Below, in pieces: positions 53,304 through 62,235 of a stretch of 64,000 nt of DNA. The translations under genes and the position numbers were made by a program. The stretch is from contig JAYPVI010000001.1 in assembly GCA_038134525.1 (NCBI GenBank), forward strand, positions 238,118-302,117, read 5' to 3'. The notes under the pieces were generated by a model, which was not told the origin of the DNA, ran no database searches, and saw only the letters and a list, made by a program, of their open reading frames with translations. Positions within the stretch are counted from its first letter, which is position 1. Every line of letters begins with the position of its first letter. Source of the DNA: GCA-002727735 sp038134525 (GTDB taxonomy: Bacteria > Bacteroidota > Bacteroidia > Flavobacteriales_D > Parvicellaceae).

Positions 53304-54002
53304 TTATTGTACAGATCTGTTTTTCTCCTTCATAATCTTTTTTGGATAAACTTGTCTTATCGCAGATATTTTTTGCTTATCAGACTCTACTTTATCATTT
53401 AATTTACTGAAAGGCACATTGAATTTATCTATACATAGACTATCTCTCAAATGATTTAATCCCAACATTATTTGATCTAATACTTTCATGTAAGTTTCGT
53501 ACTTTGTAGAATTATCCATTTGTATAGAAACTGTGGCATTATTGGGAAGTGTTTTAAAACCAGCACCTCCAAACTCATTTACAGCTTCTAGTCTTCTAGA
53601 CCACGCATCCAATTCAATTTTAAACAATGGTGCGTCTGGATATACAACAAGGGCAGCTTCAAGGGCAGAAATAGTATCCTCACATATCTTTTTGTCAACT
53701 TCGATGTAACTAGGTAAGTTTCTCGCCCCATCTTCATGTTGATAAAATTTCACTACTGCATGCTGAATATCTTCTAACTCTGCAAATTCACCCTCAATAC
53801 CAATTTTATCATTCTTATTGGCCATAATTTGAAGGACATTTTTCTCATTCAAAAGAAACTCTACATCTGATTTTTGAGGCAACCTCTCTTCTTGAACCTG
53901 AGGCAGGTTCATTGTGGTCGTAATAAGAAAGAAAATTAACAACAGAAAGGCGATATCTGCCATCGATCCTGCGTTAATTTCTTCGACTTCCCTTTTTGCC
54001 AT
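53304..54002 (-). CDS. ExbD/TolR family protein (first copy, long form)
   Basis: Membrane helix AGSMADIAFLLLIFFLITTTM with the functional Asp, followed by an unusually long periplasmic part (232 residues in total, against about 140 in classical ExbD). The extra region contains several mixed alpha-beta segments and a basic C-terminal tail. It overlaps the preceding unknown gene by 1 base. Confidence 0.83.
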   Translation of the reverse strand: MAKREVEEINAGSMADIAFLLLIFFLITTTMNLPQVQEERLPQKSDVEFLLNEKNVLQIMANKNDKIGIEGEFAELEDIQHAVVKFYQHEDGARNLPSYIEVDKKICEDTISALEAALVVYPDAPLFKIELDAWSRRLEAVNEFGGAGFKTLPNNATVSIQMDNSTKYETYMKVLDQIMLGLNHLRDSLCIDKFNVPFSKLNDKVESDKQKISAIRQVYPKKIMKEKNRSVQ

Positions 54003-54595
54003 TACTTTCTAAATTTTATTACAGATCCTCCAATCCAAGTGATAAGAGCAATAAAAATGAGCAATACCGTAGAATTTATTGCCGTGTTAGCTAAGGTCCA
54101 ATCCATTCCCCTTTCGTCTACCGAAATGAAATAAATAATAAGCATAAACAGTACAAAAACACCTACTTGGGTAAGTATTTTCTTTGCTTTAGCCCAATTA
54201 ATGTAAGCCAAGTATACAAAGCCTATTAGAAGTAATAAAAATGTTGCTGAAACTGTAACAATAGAAAAGAATGTTAAAGTAAAAACATGTCCATCAAGGG
54301 TCTGTTCTAAGGAAGTTTGATAATTTCTTAAAATTTCACCCTCCGATTTGTTATATGTTGAATCATTATCCAAATCTTTATACGTGTAGTTACCAAATTT
54401 ATCTTTTATAAATCTACCATTATCATCTTTTTCAAATTCAAATTGATCGTTATTGAAAGCAGCTACTTTAATTTGTTCTGGATTCATTTCTTTAGGATTA
54501 TCATCAGACATCACTATAAGAGTGAATAAAACACCTAAAAATATCACTAGGTAGGTAATAACTTTGGTGATCAGATTTTGTTTATCATTTTCCAT
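54002..54595 (-). CDS. Unknown membrane protein in the exb operon
   Basis: Four hydrophobic segments: LITKVITYLVIFLGVLFTLIV at the start, then a charged loop of about 70 residues (rich in Asp, Asn, Lys, Tyr: FEFEKDDNGRFIKDKFGNYTYKDLDNDS), and three more at about residues 100-195. No known catalytic motif. Its place between exbB and two exbD genes, with overlap, suggests an accessory subunit of the proton channel (inference). Confidence 0.7.
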   Translation of the reverse strand: MENDKQNLITKVITYLVIFLGVLFTLIVMSDDNPKEMNPEQIKVAAFNNDQFEFEKDDNGRFIKDKFGNYTYKDLDNDSTYNKSEGEILRNYQTSLEQTLDGHVFTLTFFSIVTVSATFLLLLIGFVYLAYINWAKAKKILTQVGVFVLFMLIIYFISVDERGMDWTLANTAINSTVLLIFIALITWIGGSVIKFRK

Positions 54596-54619
54596 TTTCT
54601 GTGGATTAAAGATTTACAA

Positions 54620-55507
54620 TTACTTCTTTAAATCGTGCTTTACAAGTACATCAATCAACGAAATTGAAGCATCTTCCATTTGGTTCACAAGCGTATCAAT
54701 TTTGGAAACGATGTAATTGTAAAATATTTGAAGAATGATCGCTACAATAAGACCAGATACCGTTGTAATAAGTGCTACTTTAATACCTCCTGCTAACTCA
54801 TCAGGCTTTGCCTCCCCTTTTGCTTCAATAATATCAAATGCATCAATCATACCAATTACTGTTCCCATAAACCCAAGCATTGGTGCCAGTGCAATAAACA
54901 ATCCAATCCATGAAAGACCTCTCTCTAAAAGCCCCATTTGAACGCCACCGTAGGCAATAACTGACTTCTCAACCATTTCAACACCCTCCGAACTTCTTTC
55001 TAAACCTTGCAAAAAGATACTTGCAACTGGACCTCTTGTATTTCTACAAATTTCTTTAGCCGACTCAACTCCACCGTTTGACATAGCTGATTCTATGTCC
55101 TGAAGAAGTTTTTCCGTATTTGTTGTAGCTAAATTCAAATAAATTATTCTTTCTATTGATAATGCCAATCCAAGTATCAATGCAATTAATACAAATGACA
55201 TAAATAATGGACCACCATCGATAAACTTCTTTTTAATTTCTTGCGTCACTTTTTCAACATTAGCAAAAATGCCGTCTTCTTCAGAATCTTCAACAGTTGT
55301 ACTAGATTCTTCTACATCCGAGACTAACTCTTCAGAAACATCCTCAGTTTGAACTTCTTGTTCCAGATTCAGTGGAGAATCCATCTCTTCAGCACCATCT
55401 GCCATCATCTCTACATTTTCAGTAGCATTTGAATCATTTTGAGCCATTAAGGGGTTTACGAATAATAACATCCCTATAAACGCGGTGAATAAAATTCTTT
55501 TTTTCAT
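54620..55507 (-). CDS. MotA/TolQ/ExbB proton channel protein with acidic N-terminal extension
   Basis: A signal peptide (residues 1-22, ending PLMAQ) precedes an acidic stretch of about 60 residues, then three membrane helices: GGPLFMSFVLIALILGLAL, the pair with GLFIALAPMLGFMGTVIGMIDAF and TTVSGLIVAIILQIF. The last two carry the conserved TolQ/ExbB proton-channel pattern. The cleavable signal with acidic linker is typical of Bacteroidota members, and would place the linker in the periplasm. First gene of the exb operon. Confidence 0.88.
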   Translation of the reverse strand: MKKRILFTAFIGMLLFVNPLMAQNDSNATENVEMMADGAEEMDSPLNLEQEVQTEDVSEELVSDVEESSTTVEDSEEDGIFANVEKVTQEIKKKFIDGGPLFMSFVLIALILGLALSIERIIYLNLATTNTEKLLQDIESAMSNGGVESAKEICRNTRGPVASIFLQGLERSSEGVEMVEKSVIAYGGVQMGLLERGLSWIGLFIALAPMLGFMGTVIGMIDAFDIIEAKGEAKPDELAGGIKVALITTVSGLIVAIILQIFYNYIVSKIDTLVNQMEDASISLIDVLVKHDLKK

Positions 55508-55591
55508 GATTGTTTTGTTGTCAATTAATATGTAATAATTTTTGAGGTGGCCAAATTACAAAAAAATATAGGTTTAAAACAAAATAAAATT

Positions 55592-56626
55592 TTAAATAGA
55601 AAATTCTCCTGCTTTTTCCGTTAGAAATTCTTTTTTAAATCGATCTTTTTGATCTTTATATCTATGTAAGTAAAGCATTGATTTTGCAATTACTGCTTCA
55701 AGAGTCATATCAAATACTCCAATTACACCAGAAGAATGTAATTGCTTACCAGTCTCGTATTTTTGTTGCTCTACCCTGCCCGCTTTACACTGACTTACGT
55801 TTAGAAAAATGACTCCCTTATCTATGTACTTTTTAATAAGGTTTATTATTTTTTCATTGATTGGTATGTTTCCTGATCCATAAGTCATTAAAATAATCAC
55901 TTTAGAAGATGAGTTTTGAATTTGTTCCTTTATATTTCTTTCTAGTATGCCCGGAAAAAATACAATTACTTGAATAGCTGAGTTAAAACCCTTAATGTAA
56001 GACAAACCATCCTCTTTGGGGCGATATAACACACTGTGATTATAGTTGATTTCAATACCTGCTACAGCAAGTGGTGGAAAATTAAACGACTTAAATGCTT
56101 CAAAATGTTCTGAACTAATCTTTGTTGTTCTGTTTGCTCTATAAAGCTGGTATTCAAAATAAATGGCTACTTCTTGAACAATGGGTTTACTATCTTGTTT
56201 TGCCGATGCTATTTCAATAGCAGTAATTAAATTTTCTTTTCCATCTGTCCTTACCATCCCAATAGGTAATTGAGAGCCAGTAAAAATGATGGGCTTATCT
56301 AAATTCTGAAACATGAAACTTAAAGCACTAGCTGTATATGACATGGTATCTGTACCGTGTAAAACAACAAAACCATCATAATCTTTATACTGACTGAAAA
56401 TATAGTCTCCTATCTTCTCCCAAGTTTTAGGAGAAACATTTGAAGAATCAATAGGTTTTTTGAATGAGACGGCATCAATTTGACATTTGATTTTTTTAAG
56501 CTCAGGTAGTTCTTTATTTACTTCATTAAAATCAAACGGTTTTAATGTTTTACTTTGATGGTCCTCAATCATTCCAATTGTTCCACCCGTGTAGATTATT
56601 AAAATTTTAGGCTTATTATTTTTCAC
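55592..56626 (-). CDS. ansA: Type I asparaginase (AnsA)
   Basis: Hydrolyses asparagine to aspartate and ammonia. TGGTIGM at residues 13-19 supplies the first catalytic Thr, and HGTDTMSYTASALSFMF at 90-106 the second (Thr92-Asp93). IIFTGSQLPIG and ILMTYGSGNIPINE are conserved. The chain has no signal peptide, matching the cytosolic type I enzyme. It overlaps the UbiA-like gene by 4 bases. Next to exb genes in many Bacteroidota. Confidence 0.92.
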   Translation of the reverse strand: MKNNKPKILIIYTGGTIGMIEDHQSKTLKPFDFNEVNKELPELKKIKCQIDAVSFKKPIDSSNVSPKTWEKIGDYIFSQYKDYDGFVVLHGTDTMSYTASALSFMFQNLDKPIIFTGSQLPIGMVRTDGKENLITAIEIASAKQDSKPIVQEVAIYFEYQLYRANRTTKISSEHFEAFKSFNFPPLAVAGIEINYNHSVLYRPKEDGLSYIKGFNSAIQVIVFFPGILERNIKEQIQNSSSKVIILMTYGSGNIPINEKIINLIKKYIDKGVIFLNVSQCKAGRVEQQKYETGKQLHSSGVIGVFDMTLEAVIAKSMLYLHRYKDQKDRFKKEFLTEKAGEFSI

Positions 56627-57411
56627 TTTACAAAGATTGGAAAAAGTAGTAATAATCCATCCAAAATAAACAAGTAGTAGTACTCATTTCTTGTTTTATA
56701 GCTAGGATATAACACGATTGCAGTTAAACTAAAAAAATATATTAACTTAAAATTCTCAAGTAAAGAATAAGCAAAAAACAATAGCAATAATATTAGAATT
56801 GAAATAGTCAGAAAACTTCCTTTTATCCCCATAATTTGCGGTATGGTTTTTAAACTATCATGATCAAAGTGTAAATCACGAATATCAAAAGGGATTGTTA
56901 TCGCTATTATGTAAATAAACAGTAATAAAGGGAATAAAAAATCAAAATTTTTAAAAAAAAGTATCTGCGGTAAGACAACACAGGTCCAAGACCAAACAAA
57001 AGCAATTAAAAATAATTTTACAGAAGCAAAGGATCTTAAACCAAAAGAAGTGAATTTAGTTGACCTGTATAAAGTAACAGCCAAAAAGGCAGGTATGGAA
57101 AAAACCAAGCCTTTTATTGAGAAAGTACAGATTACAATAGGAATGGAGATGACGAATAATAAAAGCGCAATTTTTTTCATTTTTTCCCCATAAAGATTTA
57201 CCCATTTTGTTTGATTACTTCTGTTATTGGATAAAGATGGATTCGAGTTTATTTGGATATTATAACCAAAAAAGGTCATGAAAAAAACAATTAATAGATA
57301 CGCATAATGTATTGGTTGTTCATAAAATAAAAAAGTAGAAAATGTACAAGAAACTGCACCTAAAGAAATCCAACTATTTGAAAATATTACAGCATCTATT
57401 AATTTTTTCAT
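56623..57411 (-). CDS. UbiA-like membrane protein with degenerate first motif
   Basis: Seven to nine hydrophobic segments. The second UbiA motif is visible as PFDIRDLHFDHDSLKTIPQIMG, but the first Asp-rich motif (NDxxDxxxD) is replaced by GYNIQINSN near residues 48-56. It may use an unusual substrate, bind ions differently, or be inactive as a prenyltransferase. The open frame begins at 57447 but the ATG at 57411 leaves a 10-base gap after the upstream gene and is preferred. Ends overlapping ansA by 4 bases. Confidence 0.6.
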   Translation of the reverse strand: MKKLIDAVIFSNSWISLGAVSCTFSTFLFYEQPIHYAYLLIVFFMTFFGYNIQINSNPSLSNNRSNQTKWVNLYGEKMKKIALLLFVISIPIVICTFSIKGLVFSIPAFLAVTLYRSTKFTSFGLRSFASVKLFLIAFVWSWTCVVLPQILFFKNFDFLFPLLLFIYIIAITIPFDIRDLHFDHDSLKTIPQIMGIKGSFLTISILILLLLFFAYSLLENFKLIYFFSLTAIVLYPSYKTRNEYYYLFILDGLLLLFPIFVK

Positions 57412-57421
57412 TTTGGTTTTA

Positions 57422-58078
57422 TCAATCAAGTAATATTTTAATGGCAACTACTAATGATGCACCTAAAATGGAACCTCCAACTATTGATCTAGAATTCTTC
57501 CACAAAAAAACTTGATCAAAACCTTGGTAATAACAGGCTTCAAGGTTTTCAATTTCCAATAGATTTCGATTCCTATTCAACTGATTTAAATTAATTCTAA
57601 TCAATACAGTGCTCCACATTGGAGATGTAATGGTTAGCCAACTTGCACTGTTATTGAAAAAACCTCTATCGTTTACATTTCTAAATTCATAAGTGTCAAT
57701 CATAGATAACACCAATCCAAAGGTAAACCCTTTGAAGAATTCGCTTCTCGAATTATACTCATATTTAGCGGTCTTTTTACCCAAAATAAATTGCTCCATT
57801 TCAGTTTTTGTCATTGGATTATCAATCAATATTCTATTACTATAATAGATTACATCTATATTTTTATCTGAGTATTTAAAAACTGATTCTTTAGGATAAC
57901 TTTTTAATGACCATAAATCACCTTTCATTTTTAACCCACGTAAAATCCTTTCGGTTTGTTCAATTAATTTAAATGCTATGGTATCCCCAGTATAGAGTAA
58001 GAGAGTTCCTGTGGGAATTGAATCGGCTGGAGTATTGTCACTGTTTAAATCCTGAGCATGTAGCTCAAAATTAAACAC
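57422..58078 (-). CDS. Unknown secreted protein; start probably further upstream
   Basis: No family recognised. The GTG at 58078 gives FNFELHAQ at the start, i.e. only the end of a signal peptide. The frame stays open upstream to a TAA at 58135, and adding the codons up to ATC at 58114 gives a complete signal (IKFCQLFFVVFFVFNFELHAQ). No ATG, GTG or TTG exists in that stretch. The mature part is about 200 residues with FTFGLVLSMIDTYEF and a hydrophobic C-terminus (IVGGSILGASLVVAIKIL). I report the GTG start as the annotated one and flag the extension. Confidence 0.5.
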   Translation of the reverse strand: MFNFELHAQDLNSDNTPADSIPTGTLLLYTGDTIAFKLIEQTERILRGLKMKGDLWSLKSYPKESVFKYSDKNIDVIYYSNRILIDNPMTKTEMEQFILGKKTAKYEYNSRSEFFKGFTFGLVLSMIDTYEFRNVNDRGFFNNSASWLTITSPMWSTVLIRINLNQLNRNRNLLEIENLEACYYQGFDQVFLWKNSRSIVGGSILGASLVVAIKILLD

Positions 58079-58170
58079 AAAAAAAACAACAAAAAATAAT
58101 TGACAAAATTTGATTGTAGTATGAGTTAAATTTTAAAAATAAATATAAACAATTGATTAACAAATCTACC

Positions 58171-58188
58171 ATATCAATTCTTTGATAT
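58171..58188 (+). repeat. Inverted repeat upstream of gcvP
   Basis: ATATCAA, TTCT, TTGATAT: a perfect 7-bp inverted repeat, 2 bases before the gcvP promoter box. A candidate operator; function unproven. Confidence 0.35.
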
Positions 58189-58189
58189 A

Positions 58190-58203
58190 TATATTTGCGC
58201 AAA
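58190..58203 (+). promoter_or_regulatory. gcvP promoter box overlapping a palindrome
   Basis: TATATTTG (58190-58197) exactly fits TAnnTTTG and is 26 bases before the ATG. It overlaps TTTGCGCAAA (58194-58203), a perfect 10-base palindrome at the likely transcription start. No glycine riboswitch-like structure is visible in the short leader. Confidence 0.5.
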
Positions 58204-58223
58204 ATTGAAAGTTTATTAAAATC

Positions 58224-61085
58224 ATGCAAAATTCATTCGTTAATAGGCATATAGGGATTAAAAATAAAGAGGTACCAGCGATGCTTTCTGAAATAGGGAA
58301 TAATACTATTGATGAACTTATTCAGCAAACAATACCTCAATCGATTCTTAAAAGTGATAGATTGAGGGTGGGTGAAGCCATCAACGAAAATGAGTATTTA
58401 AAACATCTTCAGGAATTGGCAGATAAAAACATGTTGTATGATAATTACATTGGACAGGGTTACTATGGAACCATAGTTCCAAATGTTATCAAGAGGAACA
58501 TTTTATGCAATCCTGGTTGGTATACCGCCTATACCCCCTATCAAGCTGAAATTGCACAAGGCAGGTTAGAAGCTTTATTAAACTTTCAGACCATGGTTAC
58601 AGAATTAACAGGAATGGAAATTGCAAACGCTTCTTTACTTGATGAATCAACTGCTGCAGCAGAAGCCATGTTGATGTTTTTCCACATGAGATCAAGAGAT
58701 CAATTAAAAAGAAACGTAAAAAAATTCTTTTTAAGTGAAAAAACATTCGAACAAAACAAAGAAGTGATTATTGCCAGAGCAGAACCTCTAGGAATAGAGG
58801 TTATAATTGAAGATCCAGAATCTATCAATTTTACTGATGAATTTTTTGGTGCAATCGTACAATACCCAGATGCTTATGGAGACATACACGATTACAGTGG
58901 TTTTGTTGATAAAGCAAAACAATTTGAAATTCCAGTAGCTGCTATAGCTGATATTATGAGTTTAATCTTACTTAAAAGTCCTGCTAATTGGGGAGCTGAG
59001 GTGGTGGTGGGTTCAACACAACGTTTTGGAGTTCCAATGGGTTACGGTGGACCTCACGCAGCTTTCTTTGCTTGTAAAGAAGAACATAAACGATTTATTC
59101 CCGGAAGAATTATAGGTGTATCACTAGATTCCAATGGCAATCCTGCTCTTAGAATGGCTCTTCAAACAAGAGAACAACACATAAAGAGGGGTCGTGCCAC
59201 CTCCAATATTTGTACTGCTCAAGCATTACTTGCAGTAATGGCTGGAATGTATGCTGTTTATCATGGCCCTGATGGTTTAAGAGAAATTGCAAGAGAAATT
59301 GCTATTAAAACAAAAAGCCTTAAAAGGTGTCTTGAACAAATGGGACTAACCATATTAAATTCAAATCAATTTGACACCCTAACTATCCAAAACAGCAAGT
59401 ATGATTGGAAATCTGTAATGGAGGATAATGAAATCAATCTTTTTTACAGAAAAAATAGCACTAGTATTTCAATTGATGAAACCACAACTTGGATTGATTT
59501 AGAGAAGCTAGTTAATCTGTTTAATGCTCAATTAAATACTCGTGTTACACTTGAGAAATTAAATTACACTTCTTCTAATTATGATAGAAATGATAATTTT
59601 TTAAATCAGAAAGTTTTTAACAGCTACCATTCTGAAACTGAAATGATGCGGTACGTGAAAAAACTTGAAAATAAAGATCTATCACTTGTACATGCCATGA
59701 TTTCCTTAGGGTCCTGCACTATGAAATTAAATGCAGCATCTGAAATGGAACCTATTACTTGGCCTTCATTTTGCAATCTACATCCTTTTGCACCAGTTGA
59801 ACAAACAAAAGGTTATCAGCATATTTTCAGTACGCTTATTTCAGATCTTAGCGAGATAACAGGTTTTGACAGCGTCTCTCTACAACCTAACAGTGGTGCT
59901 CAAGGTGAATATTCTGGTTTAATGGTGATTAGAGCCTTTCACCAAGACAATAATGAGGAAAATAGAAATATTTGTCTAATACCAAATAGTGCACATGGCA
60001 CTAATCCTGCTAGTGCTGTTATGGCAGGGATGGAAGTGGTTTTAGTCAAATGTGATGAAAAAGGAAATGTAGATTTAGAAGACCTCAAAAGTAAAGCAGA
60101 ACTACACCGTGAAAATCTTGCTGCACTTATGATAACTTACCCTTCAACTCATGGTGTTTTTGAAGAAGAGATAATAACAATTACAGACATTGTACATGAA
60201 AACGGTGGGCAAGTATATATGGATGGAGCCAATATGAATGCTCAGGTTGGATTGACATCACCCGGCCTTATTGGAGCAGATGTATGTCATTTAAATCTGC
60301 ATAAAACTTTTGCCATACCTCATGGTGGAGGTGGCCCAGGCATGGGTCCTATAGGTGTTGCTAAACATTTAACCCCGTTTCTACCAGGTAACCCTATAAT
60401 AAAAACTGGTGGAAATAAAGCCATAAAATCTATTAATGGTGCACCTTGGGGAAGTGCATTGATTTTACTAATATCATATGGCTACATTAAGATGCTAGGT
60501 GCATCAGGATTAAAAAAGTCTACTGAAATGGCCATATTAAATGCAAACTACCTAAAATCAAAGCTAGAAAAGCATTATGATATTTTATATACCAATGAAA
60601 GTAATAGAGTGGCTCACGAAATGATTCTAGATTGTAGAAGCTTTAAAAAAACCTGTGGTATAGAGGTAGAAGATATTGCAAAAAGATTAATTGATTATGG
60701 ATTTCACGCACCTACTGTAAGCTTTCCTGTAGCCGGTACCTTAATGATTGAGCCTACAGAAAGCGAGTCTATTTCAGAGCTGGATAGGTTTGCTGAAGCT
60801 ATGATCTCAATTCGTGATGAAATCATTTTAATTGAGAAAGGTGAGATGGATAAAAACGATAACGCACTTAAAAATGCTCCACATACAAGCGCTGTTCTTG
60901 CAGACGAAAAATGGGAACACCCTTATTCTAGAAAAGAAGCTGTTTTTCCAACTGTTCACCAATACCATTCTAAATTTTGGCCACCTGTAGGAAGAGTAGA
61001 TAATGCCTATGGAGATCGAAACTTAATTTGTAGTTGCCTACCCCTTGAAGAGTATGAAAAAGAAGTTCAAGTTGCAAACTCATAA
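58224..61085 (+). CDS. gcvP: Glycine dehydrogenase (decarboxylating), P protein
   Basis: PLP enzyme that decarboxylates glycine in the glycine cleavage system. Both halves are in one chain of 953 residues. FVNRHIGI starts the protein; GQGYYGTIVPNVIKRN and YTPYQAEIAQGRLEALLNFQ mark the first half; SLQPNSGAQGEYSGLM and the PLP lysine in CHLNLHKTFAIPHGGGGPG the second. The other cleavage-system genes (gcvT, gcvH) are not in the window. Confidence 0.97.
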   Translation: MQNSFVNRHIGIKNKEVPAMLSEIGNNTIDELIQQTIPQSILKSDRLRVGEAINENEYLKHLQELADKNMLYDNYIGQGYYGTIVPNVIKRNILCNPGWYTAYTPYQAEIAQGRLEALLNFQTMVTELTGMEIANASLLDESTAAAEAMLMFFHMRSRDQLKRNVKKFFLSEKTFEQNKEVIIARAEPLGIEVIIEDPESINFTDEFFGAIVQYPDAYGDIHDYSGFVDKAKQFEIPVAAIADIMSLILLKSPANWGAEVVVGSTQRFGVPMGYGGPHAAFFACKEEHKRFIPGRIIGVSLDSNGNPALRMALQTREQHIKRGRATSNICTAQALLAVMAGMYAVYHGPDGLREIAREIAIKTKSLKRCLEQMGLTILNSNQFDTLTIQNSKYDWKSVMEDNEINLFYRKNSTSISIDETTTWIDLEKLVNLFNAQLNTRVTLEKLNYTSSNYDRNDNFLNQKVFNSYHSETEMMRYVKKLENKDLSLVHAMISLGSCTMKLNAASEMEPITWPSFCNLHPFAPVEQTKGYQHIFSTLISDLSEITGFDSVSLQPNSGAQGEYSGLMVIRAFHQDNNEENRNICLIPNSAHGTNPASAVMAGMEVVLVKCDEKGNVDLEDLKSKAELHRENLAALMITYPSTHGVFEEEIITITDIVHENGGQVYMDGANMNAQVGLTSPGLIGADVCHLNLHKTFAIPHGGGGPGMGPIGVAKHLTPFLPGNPIIKTGGNKAIKSINGAPWGSALILLISYGYIKMLGASGLKKSTEMAILNANYLKSKLEKHYDILYTNESNRVAHEMILDCRSFKKTCGIEVEDIAKRLIDYGFHAPTVSFPVAGTLMIEPTESESISELDRFAEAMISIRDEIILIEKGEMDKNDNALKNAPHTSAVLADEKWEHPYSRKEAVFPTVHQYHSKFWPPVGRVDNAYGDRNLICSCLPLEEYEKEVQVANS

Positions 61086-61124
61086 AAATTGCACTATTAT
61101 TGCGCGCTTCAAAATAAATTTTTT

Positions 61125-62177
61125 ATGAAAATGTTAAAAAAGTTAACCTTAGTGGGGTTTTTATCAATATTTATGGTTACACACCTAAATGCACAACCAT
61201 TTAAAGACAAAGCATATGTAAAAGATGTCATTTCATTTGAGAGGAATATCAAAAGAATGAATGTGGATACAACTGGTATTACCATGTCTGGAAATTTTGC
61301 TCCTGACTTCGCACCTAGCAACGGAGATATTTATATTTACGGCTACTTGGGTGGAGGTTTTGTTTATGGTTCAAATGTAGATTCATTAAATGTATGTGCA
61401 CAAGGATATATGAACACCAATAACTCAACGGTAAGAATTAGTGAATTATTATTTTTAATAGGTGGTAAATATGAAAACCCAAACGATACTGTTGACGGCT
61501 CAATAGGTATAAGTATTTACCAAATGACTGATAATCAAGCATACACTTTTGATGGCACAAATTGGAATGCTTCACATGAAGGACCTGCTGGAAATGCACT
61601 TGCAACAGAAATATTGAGTATAAGCAACTGCGATACAACCGGATTTACGTCTGTCATGTTATCTAACCCAGTCAGCGTAACTGGTAATTTCGCCATAGAG
61701 TTTGATGCCAGTTCATTTATTAACTCTGGAGACACCGTAGGAATTATAAGTGATGCTAACGGAAATGGATATGAGTACGCATTTCATAATTTCACTCCTG
61801 GAGGACCATTTATGGTTACCAATTCTGCTTTTGGAGGAAATCTTAACAACAACATAGCTATGTTTGCAGTTATTGCTGACAATAATTTAGGTGTTGATAG
61901 CGATGAATCTTTAAACGGTCTAAAGGTTTCATCCTTCCCTAATCCTGCTCAAGATGAAATAACAATTCAATATATTAATGATTATGCAAACACGTCTCTT
62001 TCAATTAGTATTTTTGATCAAACAGGAAGAATAGTTTATCAAAACAATCATAATCCATCTTTAGCTTTTAGTAATAGCATTAAGATTAATACCACTAATT
62101 TATTAAACGGAAAATATTACTACAGTATACAGAGCGAGTACGGTAAGATCACAAAATCTTTCGTCATTAAAAAATAA
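61125..62177 (+). CDS. Secreted protein with T9SS type A sorting domain
   Basis: The ATG at 61125 gives a signal peptide (LKKLTLVGFLSIFMVTHLNAQ); the frame starts with a TTG at 61089 that would precede the signal and is rejected. The 250-residue body is Asn/Thr/Gly-rich with only two Cys; no enzyme motif seen. Near residue 190 it has SVTGNFAIEFDAS, similar to a segment of the following gene. The C-terminus (VSSFPNPAQDEITIQY, LSISIFDQTGRIVYQNN, LLNGKYYYSIQSEYGKITKSFVIKK) is a T9SS type A sorting domain. Function unknown; surface-exposed. Confidence 0.83.
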   Translation: MKMLKKLTLVGFLSIFMVTHLNAQPFKDKAYVKDVISFERNIKRMNVDTTGITMSGNFAPDFAPSNGDIYIYGYLGGGFVYGSNVDSLNVCAQGYMNTNNSTVRISELLFLIGGKYENPNDTVDGSIGISIYQMTDNQAYTFDGTNWNASHEGPAGNALATEILSISNCDTTGFTSVMLSNPVSVTGNFAIEFDASSFINSGDTVGIISDANGNGYEYAFHNFTPGGPFMVTNSAFGGNLNNNIAMFAVIADNNLGVDSDESLNGLKVSSFPNPAQDEITIQYINDYANTSLSISIFDQTGRIVYQNNHNPSLAFSNSIKINTTNLLNGKYYYSIQSEYGKITKSFVIKK

Positions 62178-62192
62178 CCATTTTACAAATAG

Positions 62193-62210
62193 ATTAAGTT
62201 TTCTTAATTT
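62193..62210 (+). terminator. Weak hairpin after the T9SS gene
   Basis: ATTAAG, TTTT, CTTAAT followed by TT. An AT-only stem of 6 bp, so only a possible weak terminator before the next gene. Confidence 0.25.
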
Positions 62211-62235
62211 TACACTAACTAATAAACAACATAAC

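Noticed and set aside
58136..58223. Glycine riboswitch before gcvP
   Set aside because: The leader is about 25 bases and has no tandem aptamer; it is too short.
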